Positions 1 through 5,948 of a stretch of 6,503 bases of DNA are shown here, one piece after another; the first letter of the stretch is position 1; each line of letters begins with the position of its first letter. Origin of the DNA: Pseudomonadota bacterium (lineage in GTDB: Bacteria; Pseudomonadota; Gammaproteobacteria; Enterobacterales; Enterobacteriaceae); NCBI GenBank assembly GCA_023454395.1, contig JAEYFY010000151.1, forward strand, positions 1-6,503, given 5' to 3'. The notes under the pieces are model-generated. The model ran no database searches. It was not told the DNA's origin and saw only the letters and a program-made list of their open reading frames with translations. The translations under genes and the position numbers were made by a program.

Positions 1-599
1 GTATTGCATTAGGTGCTCAAGATACAGGTGTTAACTTATCAGGTGCTTTCACTGGTGAAACTTCAGCAGAAATGCTGAAAAACGTTGATGTTAAATACGT
101 TATCATTGGTCACTCTGAGCGTCGTACTTATCATAAAGAATCTGACGAGTTTATCGCTCAAAAATTCGGCGTGTTAAAAGAGTTAGGTTTAACACCAGTA
201 TTATGTATTGGTGAAACTGAAGCTGAAAACGAAGCAGGCAAAACTCAAGAAGTATGCGCTCGCCAAATCGATGCTGTGTTAAATGCACACGGCGCAGCAG
301 CATTTAAAGATGCGGTTATCGCTTATGAGCCAATCTGGGCTATCGGTACAGGTAAATCTGCAACTCCAGCACAAGCTCAAGCTGTTCATAAATTTATTCG
401 TGATCATATTGCGAAGAAAGATGCCGCTATCGCTGAACAAGTTATCATTCAATACGGTGGCTCTGTTAACGATAAAAATGCAGCAGAACTGTTTGGTCAA
501 CCAGACATCGATGGTGCATTAGTAGGTGGCGCTTCACTGAAAGCAGACGCATTTGCAGTTATCGTTAAAGCAGCAGCACAAGCTAAAGCGAAAAAATAA
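1..599 (+). CDS. tpiA: Triose-phosphate isomerase, 5'-truncated by the window edge
   Basis: Cytosolic glycolytic enzyme that interconverts dihydroxyacetone phosphate and glyceraldehyde 3-phosphate. The open frame is already running at position 3 and continues for 198 codons to TAA at 597-599. The E. coli enzyme has about 255 residues, so roughly 57 N-terminal residues, including the active-site lysine, lie outside the window. An ATG at 72 is internal, because conserved TpiA sequence (GAFTGET) precedes it. The electrophilic histidine is in GHSERR (codon 111-113) and the catalytic base is the glutamate of [12 protein letters not shown] (codon 327-329). The phosphate-binding loops GGSVN and GALVGGASL are present near the C-terminus. 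The match to the E. coli protein is close throughout. The gene faces sbp across a terminator, the orientation expected for enteric bacteria; the cdh gene that E. coli carries between them is absent. Confidence 0.97.
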   Translation, partial: IALGAQDTGVNLSGAFTGETSAEMLKNVDVKYVIIGHSERRTYHKESDEFIAQKFGVLKELGLTPVLCIGETEAENEAGKTQEVCARQIDAVLNAHGAAAFKDAVIAYEPIWAIGTGKSATPAQAQAVHKFIRDHIAKKDAAIAEQVIIQYGGSVNDKNAAELFGQPDIDGALVGGASLKADAFAVIVKAAAQAKAKK

Positions 600-643
600 T
601 TTTTATCTTTCTGGCTTAAGCCGTTAATCGATAAAAAATAGAG

Positions 644-684
644 AAAATCACCTTACTGAATATAAAGCAGAAGGTGATTTTTTT
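644..684. terminator. Rho-independent terminator between convergent tpiA and sbp
   Basis: An 11-bp perfect stem pairs AAAATCACCTT (644-654) with AAGGTGATTTT (671-681). Inside it a further CTG/CAG pairing (656-658 with 668-670) is offset by one bulged A. On the + strand a run of seven T follows the stem (678-684), a good U-tract for tpiA. On the - strand the stem is followed by TTTTCTC and then another T-rich run, so it can also end the sbp transcript. The 101-bp gap between the two stop codons contains nothing else evident. Confidence 0.85.
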
Positions 685-700
685 GTTTCTAGTCGTTTGA

Positions 701-1702
701 TCAGCGACGACTTATTTCATCAAACACACCACCTGTCGCAAAATGTATTTTCTGTGCAGATTGCCAATCACCAAAAACATCATTAAGCGTAAATAACTCT
801 AGTTTTGGAAAGCTGCTTTGGTATTTTTCTGCTATCGCTTTATCTCTAGGGCGATAATAGTTTTTCGCCGCGATTTCTTGTCCTTCTGGTGAATAAAGAT
901 AGTCTAAGTAAGCGGTAGCGATTTCTCGCGTGCCTCGCTTATCAACCACTTTATCAACTACCGATACCGTCGGCTCTGCAAGAATAGATATTGATGGTGT
1001 GACTATCTCAAATTTATCTGCCCCTAATTCATTAATCGCTAATAAAGCTTCGTTTTCCCATGCAATCAATACATCACCAATGCCTCGCTCAACAAAAGTG
1101 TTTGTGGCTCCTCTTGCACCTGAATCTAACACCTCAACTTGCTGATAAAGTGCTTTAATGAATGCCTTAGCTTTTTCACTGTCTTGATGATTCGCTTTTA
1201 ATCCGTAACCCCATGCCGCAAGATAGTTCCATCTTGCACCACCAGACGTTTTAGGGTTTGGTGTAATAATGGAAACTCCTGGTTTAATTAATGAATCCCA
1301 ATCTGTTATTTGCTTAGGGTTTCCTTTTCTCACCAGAAAAACGATCGTTGACGTGTAAGGGGCTGAGTTATCAGGAAGTCGTTTTAGCCACTGTTTATCA
1401 ATACGCCCTCTTTGAGCGATGGCATCTATGTCATAAGCCAGTGCTAAGGTAACAACATCCGCCTCAATACCATTAATAACTGATGTCGCTTGCTTTCCTG
1501 AGCCGCCATGTGATTGACGAATAGTGACTCTATCTCCCGTTTTCTGCTCCCAATACTGGCTAAATGCTTGGTTATACTGCTGATAAAGCTCTCTCGTTGG
1601 ATCATAAGAGACATTCAATAATTGAATATCTTTAGCCCATAAAATATGAGAAAAAAGTAATGTCGCTAAAGCCGTTGATAATAAACCCCATCGTTTAAAC
1701 AT
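701..1702 (-). CDS. sbp: Periplasmic sulfate-binding protein of the CysAWTP ABC transporter
   Basis: Solute-binding protein that captures sulfate (and probably thiosulfate) in the periplasm and delivers it to the CysTWA importer for cysteine synthesis. The protein has 333 residues against 329 in E. coli and aligns along its whole length. A signal peptide covers about residues 1-23: K3 and R4, then a hydrophobic core, with likely cleavage after LWA, giving a mature protein that starts [16 protein letters not shown]. Family motifs are RQSHGGSGK (62-70) and NPKTSGGAR (149-157), the second being the classic prokaryotic sulfate-binding signature. [17 protein letters not shown] near the C-terminus is also typical. 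The ATG at 1700-1702 has a GGGGA ribosome-binding site upstream. In E. coli sbp is activated by CysB under sulfur limitation; the same control is likely here. The name Sbp rather than CysP rests on sequence similarity and on position beside pfkA. Confidence 0.96.
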   Translation of the reverse strand: MFKRWGLLSTALATLLFSHILWAKDIQLLNVSYDPTRELYQQYNQAFSQYWEQKTGDRVTIRQSHGGSGKQATSVINGIEADVVTLALAYDIDAIAQRGRIDKQWLKRLPDNSAPYTSTIVFLVRKGNPKQITDWDSLIKPGVSIITPNPKTSGGARWNYLAAWGYGLKANHQDSEKAKAFIKALYQQVEVLDSGARGATNTFVERGIGDVLIAWENEALLAINELGADKFEIVTPSISILAEPTVSVVDKVVDKRGTREIATAYLDYLYSPEGQEIAAKNYYRPRDKAIAEKYQSSFPKLELFTLNDVFGDWQSAQKIHFATGGVFDEISRR

Positions 1703-1729
1703 AGCTATCCATCCCCTATCGTTAAGTAT

Positions 1730-1915
1730 TTAACTAGGCTGACAGAAAGTTTTATAACGATGAAATAACAAAAAGCCGATGGATATACACAACAGGAATA
1801 TAGCTATCAATATAAAGGAGATAAGAAGAAACCAAGGAGGATAGAGATCGCTAAATGAAATGTTTTCACTCGAGAAGCTGCCCTGATACAAGGAAAATGT
1901 ATCAGAGCAGTTCAC
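1730..1915 (-). CDS. Possible small single-helix membrane protein (61 aa), unrecognised
   Basis: A 61-codon frame beginning with GTG lies between pfkA and sbp on their strand, and ends 27 nt before the sbp start. I do not recognise the family. The N-terminal 26 residues are polar and acidic (D5, E17, D23). After the motif DLYPPW a hydrophobic segment of about 24 residues runs from roughly 28 to 51, followed by HRYK. By the positive-inside rule this suggests an outside N-terminus, one membrane helix and a short cytoplasmic tail. Against it being real: there is no ATG, the upstream sequence gives no clear Shine-Dalgarno, and the first codons form one arm of a strong hairpin (1878-1910) that would hide the start. 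E. coli has no gene at this place. It may be real but poorly translated, or a chance frame in A/T-rich DNA. Confidence 0.35.
   Translation of the reverse strand: MNCSDTFSLYQGSFSSENISFSDLYPPWFLLISFILIAIFLLCISIGFLLFHRYKTFCQPS
1751..1756 (-). promoter_or_regulatory. Candidate -10 element for sbp
   Basis: On the minus strand TATAAA lies about 50 nt before the sbp start codon, preceded by the A/T-rich stretch GTTATTTCATCGT. There is no good -35 hexamer at normal spacing, which fits a promoter that needs an activator such as CysB, but that is inference. If used, it lies inside the 3' end of the small upstream reading frame (1730-1915), so sbp would not depend on that frame's transcript. No CysB site can be firmly identified by eye. 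Confidence 0.3.
1878..1910 (-). other. Strong RNA hairpin between pfkA and sbp
   Basis: On the minus-strand RNA, CTGCTCTGATACA (1910-1898) can pair with TGTATCAGGGCAG (1890-1878) over 13 positions, one of them a G-U wobble, around a 7-nt loop. A further GAA/TTC pairing past one bulged base can lengthen it (1874-1876 with 1911-1913). In the plus-strand RNA the wobble position becomes a C/A mismatch, so the structure works better in the direction of pfkA and sbp transcription. No T-run follows it, so it is not a standard intrinsic terminator. It lies about 50 nt beyond the pfkA stop codon and could protect the pfkA mRNA 3' end, help a factor-dependent terminator, or control the small frame whose GTG start it covers. 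Confidence 0.55.
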
Positions 1916-1961
1916 GAATAAGGATAGAACTCAGAAAGGCTCTGGTATTACGGAAGATTAA

Positions 1962-2939
1962 TTAATACAGTTTTTTCGCTGTTTCATACCAGTCAGCTTT
2001 AAAGACACGTTTCATATTCATAACCGCATCAATAATATCATGGTGAACCAGTTTTTCGTTTTGAATACCAACACAACGTCCGCCGTAGCCTTCTAATAGC
2101 AGTTGTACAGAGTAAGCACCCATGCGAGAAGCCAGAATACGGTCGTAAGCAACTGGAGAACCACCACGCTGGATATGACCTAATACCGTTGCACGCGTTT
2201 CATGTTTAGTTTCAGCTTCAATAAAACGCGCTAATTCATGCACATCACAAACGTGTTCAGTGATTGCAACGATGGCGTGACGTTTACCACGTTCAATACC
2301 TGCTTTGATTTCTGCCAGTAATTCATCACGATTAAAAGGTAATTCAGATTCAGGCAGAACAACAAATTCACAGCCCCCAGCGATTGCCGCAGACAGTGTT
2401 AAGTCGCCACAGTAACGTCCCATAACTTCTACGATAGAGATACGTTTGTGAGATGTTGAGGTATCACGTAAGCGGTCAATAGCTTCAACAGCGGTTTCTA
2501 ATGCAGTAAAATAACCGATGGTGTAGTCAGTACCCGCAACGTCATTATCGATGGTGCCCGGCAAACCGATACATGGAAAACCTGCTTCCGTTAATTTTTT
2601 TGCACCTAGATAAGAACCATCACCACCAATAACAACTAAGGCATCAAGCTCATTTTGTTTCATGTTTTCGATGGCAACAGCACGCACATTGTCTTCACGG
2701 AATTCAGGGAAACGAGCAGAACCAAGGAATGTACCACCACGATTGATCATGTCTGACACGCTAAAACGGTCGAGTTTTTTCATGCGATTTTCGTATAGCC
2801 CCATATAGCCATCCATAATCCCATAAACCTCTAAACCTTCACTTAGTGCAGCACGAACAACACCACGGATCGCGGCATTCATACCTGGTGCGTCACCACC
2901 ACTTGTTAAAACCCCAATTCTTTTGATCCCATTGACCAT
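1962..2939 (-). CDS. pfkA: ATP-dependent 6-phosphofructokinase, type I
   Basis: Cytosolic glycolytic enzyme that phosphorylates fructose 6-phosphate to fructose 1,6-bisphosphate with ATP; the bacterial type I form is an allosteric homotetramer. The protein has 325 residues against 320 in E. coli, with near-complete similarity. The extra residues are at the N-terminus (MVNGIKR before [19 protein letters not shown]). The ATP/Mg loop is GGDGS (105-109). PGTIDND (127-133) contains the catalytic aspartate D131. MGRYCGD (173-179) and the GHIQRGGSP region bind fructose 6-phosphate and effector. No key residue is missing. The ATG at 2937-2939 is preceded by AGAGGT at a 5-6 nt spacing, which supports this start. 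A Cra-like operator lies upstream at 3042-3057. No clear intrinsic terminator follows; a strong hairpin lies about 50 nt downstream. Confidence 0.98.
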   Translation of the reverse strand: MVNGIKRIGVLTSGGDAPGMNAAIRGVVRAALSEGLEVYGIMDGYMGLYENRMKKLDRFSVSDMINRGGTFLGSARFPEFREDNVRAVAIENMKQNELDALVVIGGDGSYLGAKKLTEAGFPCIGLPGTIDNDVAGTDYTIGYFTALETAVEAIDRLRDTSTSHKRISIVEVMGRYCGDLTLSAAIAGGCEFVVLPESELPFNRDELLAEIKAGIERGKRHAIVAITEHVCDVHELARFIEAETKHETRATVLGHIQRGGSPVAYDRILASRMGAYSVQLLLEGYGGRCVGIQNEKLVHHDIIDAVMNMKRVFKADWYETAKKLY

Positions 2940-3041
2940 GATTACCTCTGATTCTTATTCGATGTAATTATTGCAAAATTGTTGGAATAACTTTTTATCT
3001 CAATACCGGCTTATCTGGTATAATTTTCCGATATCGCAAAT

Positions 3042-3057
3042 GCTGAATTGATTCAAC
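3042..3057 (-). promoter_or_regulatory. Probable Cra (FruR) operator of pfkA
   Basis: The plus-strand sequence GCTGAATTGATTCAAC contains the near-palindrome TGAATTGATTCA, which differs from a Cra-type half-site pair (TGAAnCGnTTCA) mainly at the central CG. It is centred about 110 bp upstream of the pfkA start. On the minus strand it overlaps a possible -35 TTGAAT (3056-3051), which at 17 bp spacing has only a weak -10 TATCGG (3033-3028). A second possible -10, TATACC, lies at 3022-3017, so the exact promoter is unresolved. In E. coli Cra represses pfkA when fructose 1-phosphate and fructose 1,6-bisphosphate are low. A conserved operator in the same place is the simplest reading. Confidence 0.6.
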
Positions 3058-3139
3058 AATACCATTGTACGCATATTTTTTGCCAGTTCATCATTATCGT
3101 ACATTTTTTTTCATAAACTTGATGCGCATTAAACTAATC

Positions 3140-3173
3140 AGATAGCCTGTATAAATATTATACTAGTCTATCT
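3140..3173. repeat. Imperfect 34-bp inverted repeat in the pfkA upstream gap
   Basis: The left arm AGATAGCCTGTATAA (3140-3154) pairs with the right arm TTATACTAGTCTATCT (3158-3173) around a 3-nt centre, with one mismatch and one bulged base. Neither strand carries a T-run after it. This may be a cruciform or hairpin, a binding site for a dimeric regulator, or a remnant end of a lost element. It is A/T-rich, but too long and ordered to be dismissed at once. No second copy was seen in the window. Confidence 0.45.
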
Positions 3174-3241
3174 CAAATACATTTCGCCAATAAGTTAACA
3201 CTTTTTATACAGACACTTTACTGCCTTTTTGCATTCACCTC

Positions 3242-3270
3242 AAAAAAACGCTATTTATGCTAAAAATAGC
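3242..3270 (-). terminator. Weak terminator-like hairpin directed toward pfkA
   Basis: GCTATTT (3250-3256) pairs with AAATAGC (3264-3270) over 7 bp with a 7-nt loop. On the minus strand the stem is followed directly by GTTTTTTTG, a usable U-tract; on the plus strand no such run follows. It would end a minus-strand transcript coming from the right, before pfkA. No intact minus-strand gene now lies immediately to the right. It may insulate pfkA or be left over from a gene once present there, such as fieF, which precedes pfkA in E. coli. The low G+C of the stem limits confidence. Confidence 0.4.
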
Positions 3271-3457
3271 ATCGGCATCTTTTGATAAATATTCAGTTTT
3301 CTCTGGTGTGATATTCTATCTACCGTTTATCTCTCTATTTTGTGATGTCATTCTTGCAAAGAAAAAAATGATCTAGGGTACATTTGTGGCTAACAACAAA
3401 GTTCTCTAGTTGATTTATCGCTTTTCAATCTAGACTGAAGTGAAACTCACACTTAAT

Positions 3458-3579
3458 AGGAGGTTTTATATTTGATTTAACGGGTTATCCGGGTTGGAGC
3501 TTCTACAGTGCAAGTAAGGTGGGATAATATCATCGACGGCGGACAGATTTTACCTGAATCATCAGAGGCATTGTTGTAG
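3458..3579 (+). pseudogene. Remnant of a UcpA-like short-chain dehydrogenase/reductase
   Basis: Two out-of-register pieces of a classical short-chain dehydrogenase (SDR) are joined. In one frame, 3474-3524 reads DLTGYPGWSFYSASKVG and then stops at 3525; YSASK is the SDR active-site YxxxK, and the preceding TGYPGWS resembles the strand and loop before it. In the frame one base further, 3520-3579 reads WDNIIDGGQILPESSEALL and then TAG. This closely resembles the C-terminus of E. coli UcpA (QNVIDGGSTLPET). About 90 residues that normally separate these motifs are missing, as is the whole NAD(P)-binding N-terminal half. An isolated AGGAGG at 3458-3463 may be the old ribosome-binding site, now placed just before the surviving fragment. 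This is best explained by two deletions in a once intact gene. The order and spacing of recognisable motifs make chance unlikely, but a protein search would settle it. Confidence 0.6.
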
Positions 3580-3791
3580 GTCAGCATGAAAATCATGTAG
3601 ACTAGCGTAGTGTATCTCCACACCTTAAAATATAAGAATATAATTTATGGTTCCTGAGTTATTTCAGCTTAATCTCCCTACTACAAATTACTCACATCCA
3701 TTAGAGGAATAAAACTCCTTACATAAAATCAACAAAATTATATTGTTATATTAAAAAATTATTTCACACTCTATTATGAGCTCTACATATC
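3580..3791 (+). other. Leader region of the glycosyltransferase pair
   Basis: These 212 bases hold no supported gene. A 21-codon frame (3647-3712) and a four-codon frame at 3586 (MKIM) are too short to call. A possible promoter is described separately. I looked for the JUMPstart/ops element that often precedes surface-polysaccharide operons and did not find it. The first glycosyltransferase has only ATGAG (3776-3780) as a Shine-Dalgarno-like element, at a long spacing of 11 nt. Confidence 0.5.
3617..3644 (+). promoter_or_regulatory. Candidate sigma-70 promoter for the glycosyltransferase pair
   Basis: A perfect -10 hexamer TATAAT (3639-3644) is preceded at 16 bp by TCCACA (3617-3622), which matches four of six positions of the -35 consensus. 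Transcription would start near 3651 and give an untranslated leader of about 140 nt. In DNA this A/T-rich a good -10 can occur by chance, so this is a candidate only. Confidence 0.35.
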
Positions 3792-4946
3792 ATGAATAAA
3801 GAAAGTAAACGAAAAATTAAAGTTGGTCTTATCGTTGATGAGTTTTTTGGAGCCGCAAATACTCGCTTTGGTGGATATGGTTACTTAGCAAGATATTATA
3901 TTGCTAAGTATTTAAAAAATGAAGAATTCGAATTCGATGTTTTATTAGGTAAGGGAAAAAGTCATTTCTTTGCTGAAAAAACAATTGTCGATGATGTAGC
4001 TCTTTATAAACTTCCTCGTAGAAAATGGTTTACTCAACAATTTTTAAAAAAGAAAGACTATGATGTTTACTTTAGTGTTGAGCTTACACACGATAATGTA
4101 TTAAAAAATGAACTAGATCCATCTAAACGCCTTATTCTTTGGATACAAGACCCTAGACCTATGTATGAATGGGATGAAATTTTCACAGTAAAATTAATTC
4201 CTGAAACATCTTACTACAACCAAAAAATCTATGACCTTGTTCATTCTTGGTACAAAGAAGGAAGAGTACGATTCATTACTCAAGCTCAATGCCTGAATCA
4301 GAAAGCCATTGATTTGTATAATCTAGATAAAAATGTTCCTATTGATTTTGCGCCAAACCCAATTGATATTGATTACAATTTTGATGTTTTAACTTATCCC
4401 AAACAAAACAATATTGTTTTTTTAGGTCGTATTGCATCTGTTAAGCGTGGCTGGATTTTTTGTGAGATTGCAAAAAAAATGCCTGAGTACAATTTTTACG
4501 TTTTAGGTAAAATATTCAGAGCAGATGATAAAAACCATGACATCATGTCTGAATATGAAAAAATTCCTAATCTTCATTTTGTAGGGCATGTTGAAGGTGA
4601 AGAAAAGAACAAATATCTACGTGATGCAAAAGTGCTAGTTAATAGTTCTATCCATGAAGCACTTCCAGTTTCATTTCTTGAAGCCTTATCTTTTGGAACA
4701 TTGCTTGTTAGTAACAGAAATCCCGATGACTTAACATCTAAATTCGGTATCCATGTTGGAGAGGTTCTTGGTAATGGTTTTGATAAAGTAGACTTATTCG
4801 TAAATGCAGTTAGAGAACTCATTGAGAATGACGAAAAGAGAAAAATGTTATCAATAGAAGCCATTGATTATATTAAAAAAATTCACAACGTGGATGATTT
4901 CATAAAAAATACACATGCAATCATCAAAGATGAGCTGACAAAATAA
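3792..4946 (+). CDS. GT4-type glycosyltransferase, probably acting in surface-glycan synthesis
   Basis: A 384-residue cytosolic protein with the two-domain GT-B layout and no membrane segment or signal peptide. The N-terminal acceptor domain begins with KVGLIVDEFF and a glycine-rich loop RFGGYGYLAR (25-34). The C-terminal donor domain begins near NIVFLGRIASVKRG (207-220), where R213 and K218 are the usual nucleotide-sugar phosphate contacts. The EX7E motif follows: E289 and E297 in EALPVSFLEALSFG, as in retaining GT4 enzymes. IPNLHFVGHVEGEEKNKYLRDAKVLVNSS is also typical of the family. The sugar donor and acceptor cannot be told from sequence; LPS core, O-antigen or capsule are the likely settings. 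The gene is about one-third G+C by eye, lower than tpiA or pfkA, and lies opposite in strand to its flanking genes. The next gene follows after 66 bp and probably shares its transcript. Confidence 0.88.
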   Translation: MNKESKRKIKVGLIVDEFFGAANTRFGGYGYLARYYIAKYLKNEEFEFDVLLGKGKSHFFAEKTIVDDVALYKLPRRKWFTQQFLKKKDYDVYFSVELTHDNVLKNELDPSKRLILWIQDPRPMYEWDEIFTVKLIPETSYYNQKIYDLVHSWYKEGRVRFITQAQCLNQKAIDLYNLDKNVPIDFAPNPIDIDYNFDVLTYPKQNNIVFLGRIASVKRGWIFCEIAKKMPEYNFYVLGKIFRADDKNHDIMSEYEKIPNLHFVGHVEGEEKNKYLRDAKVLVNSSIHEALPVSFLEALSFGTLLVSNRNPDDLTSKFGIHVGEVLGNGFDKVDLFVNAVRELIENDEKRKMLSIEAIDYIKKIHNVDDFIKNTHAIIKDELTK

Positions 4947-4954
4947 AAACCTAC

Positions 4955-4985
4955 TAAGGGAAATAACACTCTTATATTTCCCTTA
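4955..4985. repeat. Perfect 11-bp inverted repeat between the two glycosyltransferase genes
   Basis: TAAGGGAAATA (4955-4965) is the exact reverse complement of TATTTCCCTTA (4975-4985), with a 9-nt loop. It begins 8 nt after the first gene's stop codon. The plus strand has no T-run after it, so it is a poor plus-strand terminator; on the minus strand GTAGGTTTTTATTTT follows, which is somewhat better. For the plus-strand mRNA it could act as a partial terminator, an RNA stabiliser or a processing point that sets different levels for the two enzymes. Confidence 0.6.
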
Positions 4986-5012
4986 AAATATTACTTATAT
5001 AAAGAATATTAC

Positions 5013-5798
5013 ATGAATAATTTCATAATTAGCTTAAAAGATAATAATGAAGATAGACGTACACATATATCTAATCAATTCAATTCAAAAAATATTCCAT
5101 TCTTATTTTTTGATGCTATAAATAAGAGTAATTTAGATATTTCAGAACGTTTAAATATAAGCTTTAATAATCCTAATTTGACTGCCGGAGAAAAAGGTTG
5201 TTTTTTAAGCCACATATTTTTATGGAAAAAAATTATTGATGAAAATATTGATGTAGCTGGAATTTTTGAAGATGATATTTACCTAGGGAAAAATTCTGAA
5301 GAATTACTAAGAAATTATTCATGGGTAGATGAAAATATTGATATTATAAAAATTGAAAAATCTAATGATAAAATAAAAACATCCATTAGGCCGATAAAAA
5401 AAGTCAGTGATATTCAAATTGTTAGATTAAAAAGTCGGCATTTAGGTACTGCAGGATATATTATCACAAATAAAGGTGCTCATTTTTTATTTGATAAAAT
5501 ATCTCAAAATCCCATTAATAATCCAATAGATCATGAAATATTCAATGATTTATTAATAAACAATGAATATATTGTTGGGCAAACTATGCCTTGCTTATGT
5601 ATACAAGATTTTGTTTTAAATAAAAATGACAATAATTTTCCTAGTATTTTAGAAGATAGTAGAATTCATCGCGTTATACATAACAAGACAGGAAGTAATA
5701 ATAAAACTATACGAGAACTATCTAGACTAAAACAACAAATTTTAGATTTCACACTAAAAAATACAATAGAAAGAAAAGTATACTTTTACCTAAAATAG
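5013..5798 (+). CDS. GT25-family glycosyltransferase (LOS/LPS beta-galactosyltransferase-like)
   Basis: A 261-residue protein with the family-25 pattern known from LgtB, LgtE and Lex2B of lipooligosaccharide synthesis. It opens with NNFIISLKDNNEDRRTHI (2-19), the LxxxxxRR element of the family. LTAGEKGCFLSHIFLWKKII (56-75) contains the conserved GExGCxxSH. IFEDDIYLG (84-92) carries the acidic EDD expected to bind metal and nucleotide sugar. GTAGYIITNKGA (145-156) and PIDHEIFND (171-179) complete the set. The C-terminal 50 residues are basic and less conserved. No signal peptide or membrane helix is seen. It probably adds a hexose, perhaps galactose in beta linkage, to an LPS-type acceptor; the exact sugar is not predictable. 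This is the most A/T-rich gene here, about one-quarter G+C by eye, which suggests acquisition by transfer. The start at 5013 has only a weak AAAGAA upstream. No convincing plus-strand terminator follows. Confidence 0.88.
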   Translation: MNNFIISLKDNNEDRRTHISNQFNSKNIPFLFFDAINKSNLDISERLNISFNNPNLTAGEKGCFLSHIFLWKKIIDENIDVAGIFEDDIYLGKNSEELLRNYSWVDENIDIIKIEKSNDKIKTSIRPIKKVSDIQIVRLKSRHLGTAGYIITNKGAHFLFDKISQNPINNPIDHEIFNDLLINNEYIVGQTMPCLCIQDFVLNKNDNNFPSILEDSRIHRVIHNKTGSNNKTIRELSRLKQQILDFTLKNTIERKVYFYLK

Positions 5799-5827
5799 AG
5801 CTGATATAACTAAAAAATATAACGAAC

Positions 5828-5854
5828 AAAAAAAAGCCCCTCTCCAGAGGGGCT
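5828..5854 (-). terminator. Rho-independent terminator of cpxP and CpxQ
   Basis: AGCCCCTCT and AGAGGGGCT (5835-5843 and 5846-5854) form a 9-bp GC-rich stem with a very tight loop. On the minus strand eight T follow at once (5835-5828). On the plus strand the stem is followed by gcaaaagac, with no T-run, so it serves cpxP and not the convergent glycosyltransferase genes. It also forms the 3' end of the CpxQ sRNA, where the terminal U-tail would be the Hfq-binding site. Confidence 0.93.
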
Positions 5855-5889
5855 GCAAAAGACAGGGATGGTGTCTATGGCAAGGAAAA
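5828..5889 (-). ncRNA. cpxQ: CpxQ small RNA from the cpxP 3' UTR
   Basis: The minus strand here reads TTTTCC, then TTGCCATAGACACCATCC, then CTGTCTT, followed by the terminator hairpin. As recalled, E. coli and Salmonella CpxQ has this same 5' segment of about 31 nt, followed by its own different terminator hairpin. In those species CpxQ is about 58-60 nt, is cut from the cpxP mRNA by RNase E, binds Hfq, and represses mRNAs of envelope and secreted proteins during Cpx stress. The internal hairpin AGACA/TGTCT (5876-5872 with 5864-5860) around CCATCCC, which exposes a seed, is kept. The 5' end is placed by analogy at 5889; the six-T run at 5891-5886 allows an error of 1-2 nt. The core is unchanged although the terminator hairpin has diverged, which indicates selection on the seed. 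Confidence 0.9.
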
Positions 5890-5948
5890 AACTTCGTTGT
5901 TGCTACTTACTCTCTAACTAGGTACTGCTTTACTACACTCTTACTTCA

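Larger units (their letters stand above)
3060..3455. other. A/T-rich non-coding gap upstream of pfkA
   Basis: No reading frame of convincing length, start or composition was found on either strand here. Apart from the inverted repeat at 3140-3173 and the hairpin at 3242-3270, the stretch is ordinary A/T-rich DNA with several T-runs. No trace of a fieF-like protein (the transporter that E. coli encodes at this place) could be found by reading the frames. Confidence 0.6.

Noticed and set aside
279..522. Open frames on both strands inside tpiA
   Set aside because: They overlap the strongly conserved tpiA frame, have no family resemblance and no start signals.
930..1145. Plus-strand frame inside sbp
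   Set aside because: It is a shadow of the sbp coding sequence; its residues carry no domain signal.
3477..3596. A 39-codon minus-strand frame in the intergenic gap
   Set aside because: It has no ribosome-binding site and runs opposite the dehydrogenase relic, which explains the coding-like composition.
3647..3712. A 21-codon plus-strand frame starting MVPELFQL
   Set aside because: It is too short, has no Shine-Dalgarno, and a frame of this length is expected by chance in such DNA.
3400..3791. JUMPstart/ops element for RfaH control of the glycosyltransferase genes
   Set aside because: The motif GGCGGTAG was not found; actagcgtagtg at 3601-3612 only loosely resembles its tail.
2940..3791. 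Remnant of fieF in the gap
   Set aside because: No transmembrane or cation-diffusion-facilitator motif could be read in any frame on either strand.
4574..4864. Minus-strand 96-codon frame inside the GT4 gene
   Set aside because: It lies wholly opposite a clear GT-B donor domain, with serine- and threonine-rich filler and no motif.
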